Assembly (NCBI GenBank): GCA_037127255.1
Contig: JBANSL010000008.1
Span: 6,162,896-6,226,895, forward strand
Origin: Persicaria tinctoria
Lineage: Eukaryota; Streptophyta; Magnoliopsida; Caryophyllales; Polygonaceae
Direction: 5' to 3'
Length of the DNA: 64,000 nucleotides
The notes below the pieces were generated by a model. That model was not told where the DNA came from and ran no database searches. It was given only the letters and a program-made list of their open reading frames with translations. This document shows positions 60,872-64,000 of the stretch, piece by piece. How positions within the stretch are numbered: position 1 is the stretch's first letter; each line of letters begins with the position of its first letter. A program made the position numbers and the translations under genes.

Positions 60872-63800
60872 CTACTTCGCCACTTGTTCGAGCACCGGAA
60901 TCTTCTTCCAAGCCGCCTCCACTGTCTCCATACCCGTGAACTGCAGTGGAGGCAACGAAAACATGCTGACAGTCGAGCTGCCGCTCCTGATCTCCTTCAG
61001 CGCCCTTAGTGCAGAAATGGTGCTCCTCATGTACATGCACTCCACCCGCTCTATATCCCCGAGCTCCTTTGAGCTCTTGAGGAGACCATCTACAGCTGTG
61101 GCAGCTGCGGTTGCAGCTGCAGTTGCGCTAGTGGTGGGTCCACACAGCTCGTCTGCGTCCTCAGTGGAGGCAATGGAGGGCGCGGCTTTGGGGGAGAGCA
61201 GATCAAGCATGATCCTTTCGCATTCTTTGACGAGCTTGTATAGGATGTCGGTGGTGAAGAAGGGCTGCTGGAGGACCTTCTGGATGAAGGGAAGGCGAAT
61301 CAGGGCACCCGTCCTCTTGTCGTACTTCTTCAGAATTTTCACTAGTCCTGAAACACAAGTGAGAGTTCAGAAACGGCGATTTATGTACAGCTGCAAATTG
61401 CCAGCCTGAGCACAAAACAACTAACAAACTAGAAGCCCTGAAAGATCATCCCTCTTTGAATGGATGGAGATACAAGTAATCAATCAAGTGTAGAAGCTTG
61501 ACTTGAAAATAAGTAACCTTGAAGTGCAGTAAAGTTACTTATTTCCATTTTGGAAAAGATAAACTTTACTGTACTTGAAGGATCCTACTCAGTCACTAAT
61601 AGAAATGGTCTACGCCTGCATATTAACAATTAACAATATAATCTTATTAAGGTTGAATTTTCAAAGGCATAACAAGACAAGGAATAATATTTTATTTAAG
61701 GAAGTCAAACAATCAGACGCGTTGTGATAGTCAACATGATTATTATTTTTTCGTAATTTATAACAAAGCAAACTAGTCAATACACTTCAAAATTTTCTTT
61801 ATCAATCCATTACTTTTTTCTTTGTCTAATGGAAAAGCATACAACCTGTCAAGGACACATGAGGCAATCATTAATAAAAAGAAAAAGAAAAGGCTATCAC
61901 CTTGTTCACATTTTGGCAAAGAAATTTTCAATAACTTTTATTGTGTTTCAGAGATCCTGCTCAGTCACTGATAGAAATGGTCTATACGTACTAAGAACAT
62001 AACAAGCCAAGAAATAGTCCTCGTCTTAAGGAAGTCAAACAATCAGACATGATGTGATAGTCAACATGCAATCGTTTATAATTTACAAGAGAACTCGTCA
62101 ACAATACTTCCAAATTTCTTTATCAATCCTTTACCTCTTCTTTGTTTAATGGAAAGAATATAAATTAAGAAAGAAGTTCTTCAATAAACTTCAAAGACAC
62201 TAATTTAAGAATATAATTTTATAGACATTGACTTTTTCAAAGGCAAGGAATAATCCTCTTCTTAAGGAAGTCAAACAATCAGACATGATGCAATATTCAA
62301 CAAAATTTTAAAACTCTTTATGAGTTCATTAAAAGAAATGACCTACGCCTACATACTAGGAATTTACTAAGAGTTTTCAAAGGCATAACAAGGCAAGTAA
62401 TCATTCTTTTCTAAAAGAAGTAGGCAAGTAATCATTCTTTTCTAAAAGAAGTTAGACATTCAGACATGATGTGATAGTTAACGTTCAGTGTTTATATTTT
62501 TGTAATTGAGAAAACATGTAAACAACATTCCAAATTTATATATCAGCTCATTACTTTTTTCTTAGTTTAGTGGAAAAGCATAAAACATGTCAAGGAAAGT
62601 TGAAGAATCATCAATCAAAAAGGTATGTCCTTGTTACCATTTTGGCCAAGAAGTTTTTCAATGGATTTTACTACATTTCAAGGATCCTACTCGGTCATAA
62701 ATTGAAGTTATCTACACCTATGCACTACGCACTAAAAATATAATCTTAGTGGTATTGACTTTTCAAAGATATAGCAAGGAAAGAGGATTAGTCATTTTCT
62801 TAAGAGAGTCAAACAATCAGTCACGATGTGTTGGTCAACATGCATTTTCGTGTAATTTATAAGAAAACTTGTGAACACTTCAAACAAGTTGTATCAATCC
62901 ATTACGGAGTACTTTTTCTTTGTTTATTTAAAAAAACATACAACCTGCCAAGGGTAGATGAATAACCATCAATCAAAAAACAGTCTGCTTCTTCCTGTTT
63001 TGGCAAAGAAGTTTTTTCAAACTTTACTGCATTTGTAGGATCCTACTCAGTCACTAAAGAAATATAATCTTATTGTTGTTGAATCTTGAAAGGCATATCA
63101 AAGCAAGGAAAAGTCTTTTCTAAAGAAAGTCAAACGATCAGACGCGATGTTGACATGTTTTTTAAATTGTAAATTGTAAGAAAACATGGCAACAATATTT
63201 CTTTTGCAACACAATTACTTTTTAAAAAAATGGAAAAAATATAACTTGTCAAGGATAGATGAACACTTCGTCAATATGAAAAAACTGTAAATGCTTATTC
63301 CTGTTTTGACAAAGAAGTGTTTCAATAAATTTTATGTATTTCAAGGGATCCTGCTCAATCACTAAAAGAAATGGTCTACACCTAAGAAGTGATAAGATAA
63401 TCCAATTGATATTAAATTTTCAAAGGAATAACAAGGTCAAGATTTTATTAAGGAAGTCAAAGAGTCAAACGCGTTGAGATAGTCAACATGAGAACATAAA
63501 AAAATCGCTAGTCAAACAATAGTCATCAAAATTCATATTCTGTCAATTATTTATAGTTTCTACTTATAGGAGGATTCGCTGAACTCATCGACCATGAATC
63601 ACACATGCTACAAAACATTTGACAATATCATTCAAGGAAAATTCCTTTCTAACATCATCCACAACTCCTAATTCAAATTTTGAACCATTCAAAGTACCAA
63701 CTACCAATATCTTCACCAATCAAGGATGATCAAAGTAAAAGGACACAATTGGATTGCATATATGCATCCAAATTGGAACTAGAGGAATATCCTTAGGATA

Positions 63801-64000
63801 ATTCCCTAACTAGAAAATATCCTTCTACAGTTCCACTGGCCCCACCCTGGCATGGAAGCCCTTTCCCACCTCTCAAAGATATCAGGAAGGAAACACTAGC
63901 GGAGTAGCGGAGGTAAGATATATAGGAAAAGCAGTAAACCTGGAATTACCTGTGTAGTTCAGAGCACTGTAATTTTCCAACAAGACCATCTCGCCATGGA
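60872..64000 (-). CDS. SPX domain protein (SPX1/2/3-like), 3' part only
   Basis: Two exons are in the window: 63950 to beyond 64000 (partial, reading HGEMVLLENYSALNYT) and 60872-61347 (158 codons), joined in phase across a 2.6 kb intron. The SPX signature continues GLVKILKKYDKRTGALIRLP, then FIQKVLQQPFFTTDILYKLV. An Ala/Thr-rich linker follows and the tail ECMYMRSTISALRALKEIRS, then GSSTVSMFSLPPLQ, is typical of small stand-alone plant SPX proteins. These bind inositol pyrophosphates and, when phosphate is plentiful, hold PHR transcription factors inactive. The N-terminal exon with the phosphate-sensor Lys cluster is outside the window. The intron is unusually rich in tandem repeats. Confidence 0.93.
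61547..63520. repeat. Diverged tandem array filling the SPX-gene intron
   Basis: About six units of 310-373 bp. The landmark GGATCCTACTCAGTCACT or a close variant recurs at about 61580, 61953, 62682, 63037 and 63346; GTCAAACAATCAGAC variants recur at about 61704, 62032, 62267, 62449, 62806, 63127 and 63454; TTTTGGCAAAGAAGTTTTTC variants precede the GGATCC motif each time. The unit near 62200-62450 is shortened and contains a 31-bp perfect duplication (62392 and 62423). Confidence 0.9.

Noticed and set aside
60861..61409. 182-aa plus-strand frame
   Set aside because: Antisense shadow of the SPX exon, which has clear family motifs and matching splice sites.
61547..63520. CRISPR-like array
   Set aside because: Units are hundreds of bases long and diverged, in a plant intron; no short identical repeats with unique spacers.

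Overview
The window is plant nuclear DNA, AT-rich, with spliced genes (short exons, GT-AG introns of 0.1-2.6 kb), one nuclear tRNA gene and many transposon remnants. Plant-restricted or plant-type families (DC1, VIT-like, SPX, F-box/kelch, chloroplast-targeted Rossmann protein) and SINE, Stowaway and Tourist-like repeats point to a eudicot. An asterid such as a Lamiales species is my guess only. No virus, plasmid, bacterial gene cluster or CRISPR array was seen.

Layout: 1-8.6 kb has a LINE 3' end, an intronless DC1 zinc-finger gene and a decayed 2.5 kb LINE, then an RTE-type LINE scrap. 8.8-17.4 kb (minus strand) has a broken coding fossil, an Agenet/Tudor-ENT protein gene and a nine-exon plastid NAD(P)-binding Rossmann protein gene whose first intron carries a Harbinger-like element. 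18-29.2 kb (minus) has a small tail-anchored protein gene, a seven-exon PRMT6-type arginine methyltransferase gene and an intronless vacuolar-iron-transporter-like gene, with a SINE, a Tourist-like element, palindromes and a Stowaway element between or inside them. 29.6-37.4 kb is a gene-poor repeat island: a retroposed insert with matching target-site duplications, a composite inverted-repeat element, a 2 kb inverted-repeat element bounded by TA microsatellites, three copies of one tRNA-derived SINE family and LINE fossils.

37.4-64 kb is gene-rich again. A deSI-like PPPDE peptidase gene (minus) and a complete 11-exon XPD/UVH6 helicase gene (plus) diverge from about 1 kb of shared upstream DNA. 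They are followed by an intronless F-box/kelch gene with the 3' scrap of a tandem duplicate, a nine-exon PITH-domain gene (minus), a tRNA-Arg(CCT) gene, two Stowaway MITEs, and the last exons of an SPX-domain gene running off the right edge. The SPX intron contains a roughly 2 kb array of diverged tandem units.

The genes are unrelated housekeeping and regulatory loci (DNA repair/transcription, protein methylation, iron and phosphate homeostasis, protein turnover), as is usual in a plant genome; no operon-like system is present. Exon boundaries were placed by hand from splice sites, reading phase and remembered family conservation. The most notable non-genic structures are the SPX-intron array, the microsatellite-bounded 2 kb element, the PRMT6-intron palindromes, and a MITE lying directly on an XPD splice donor.
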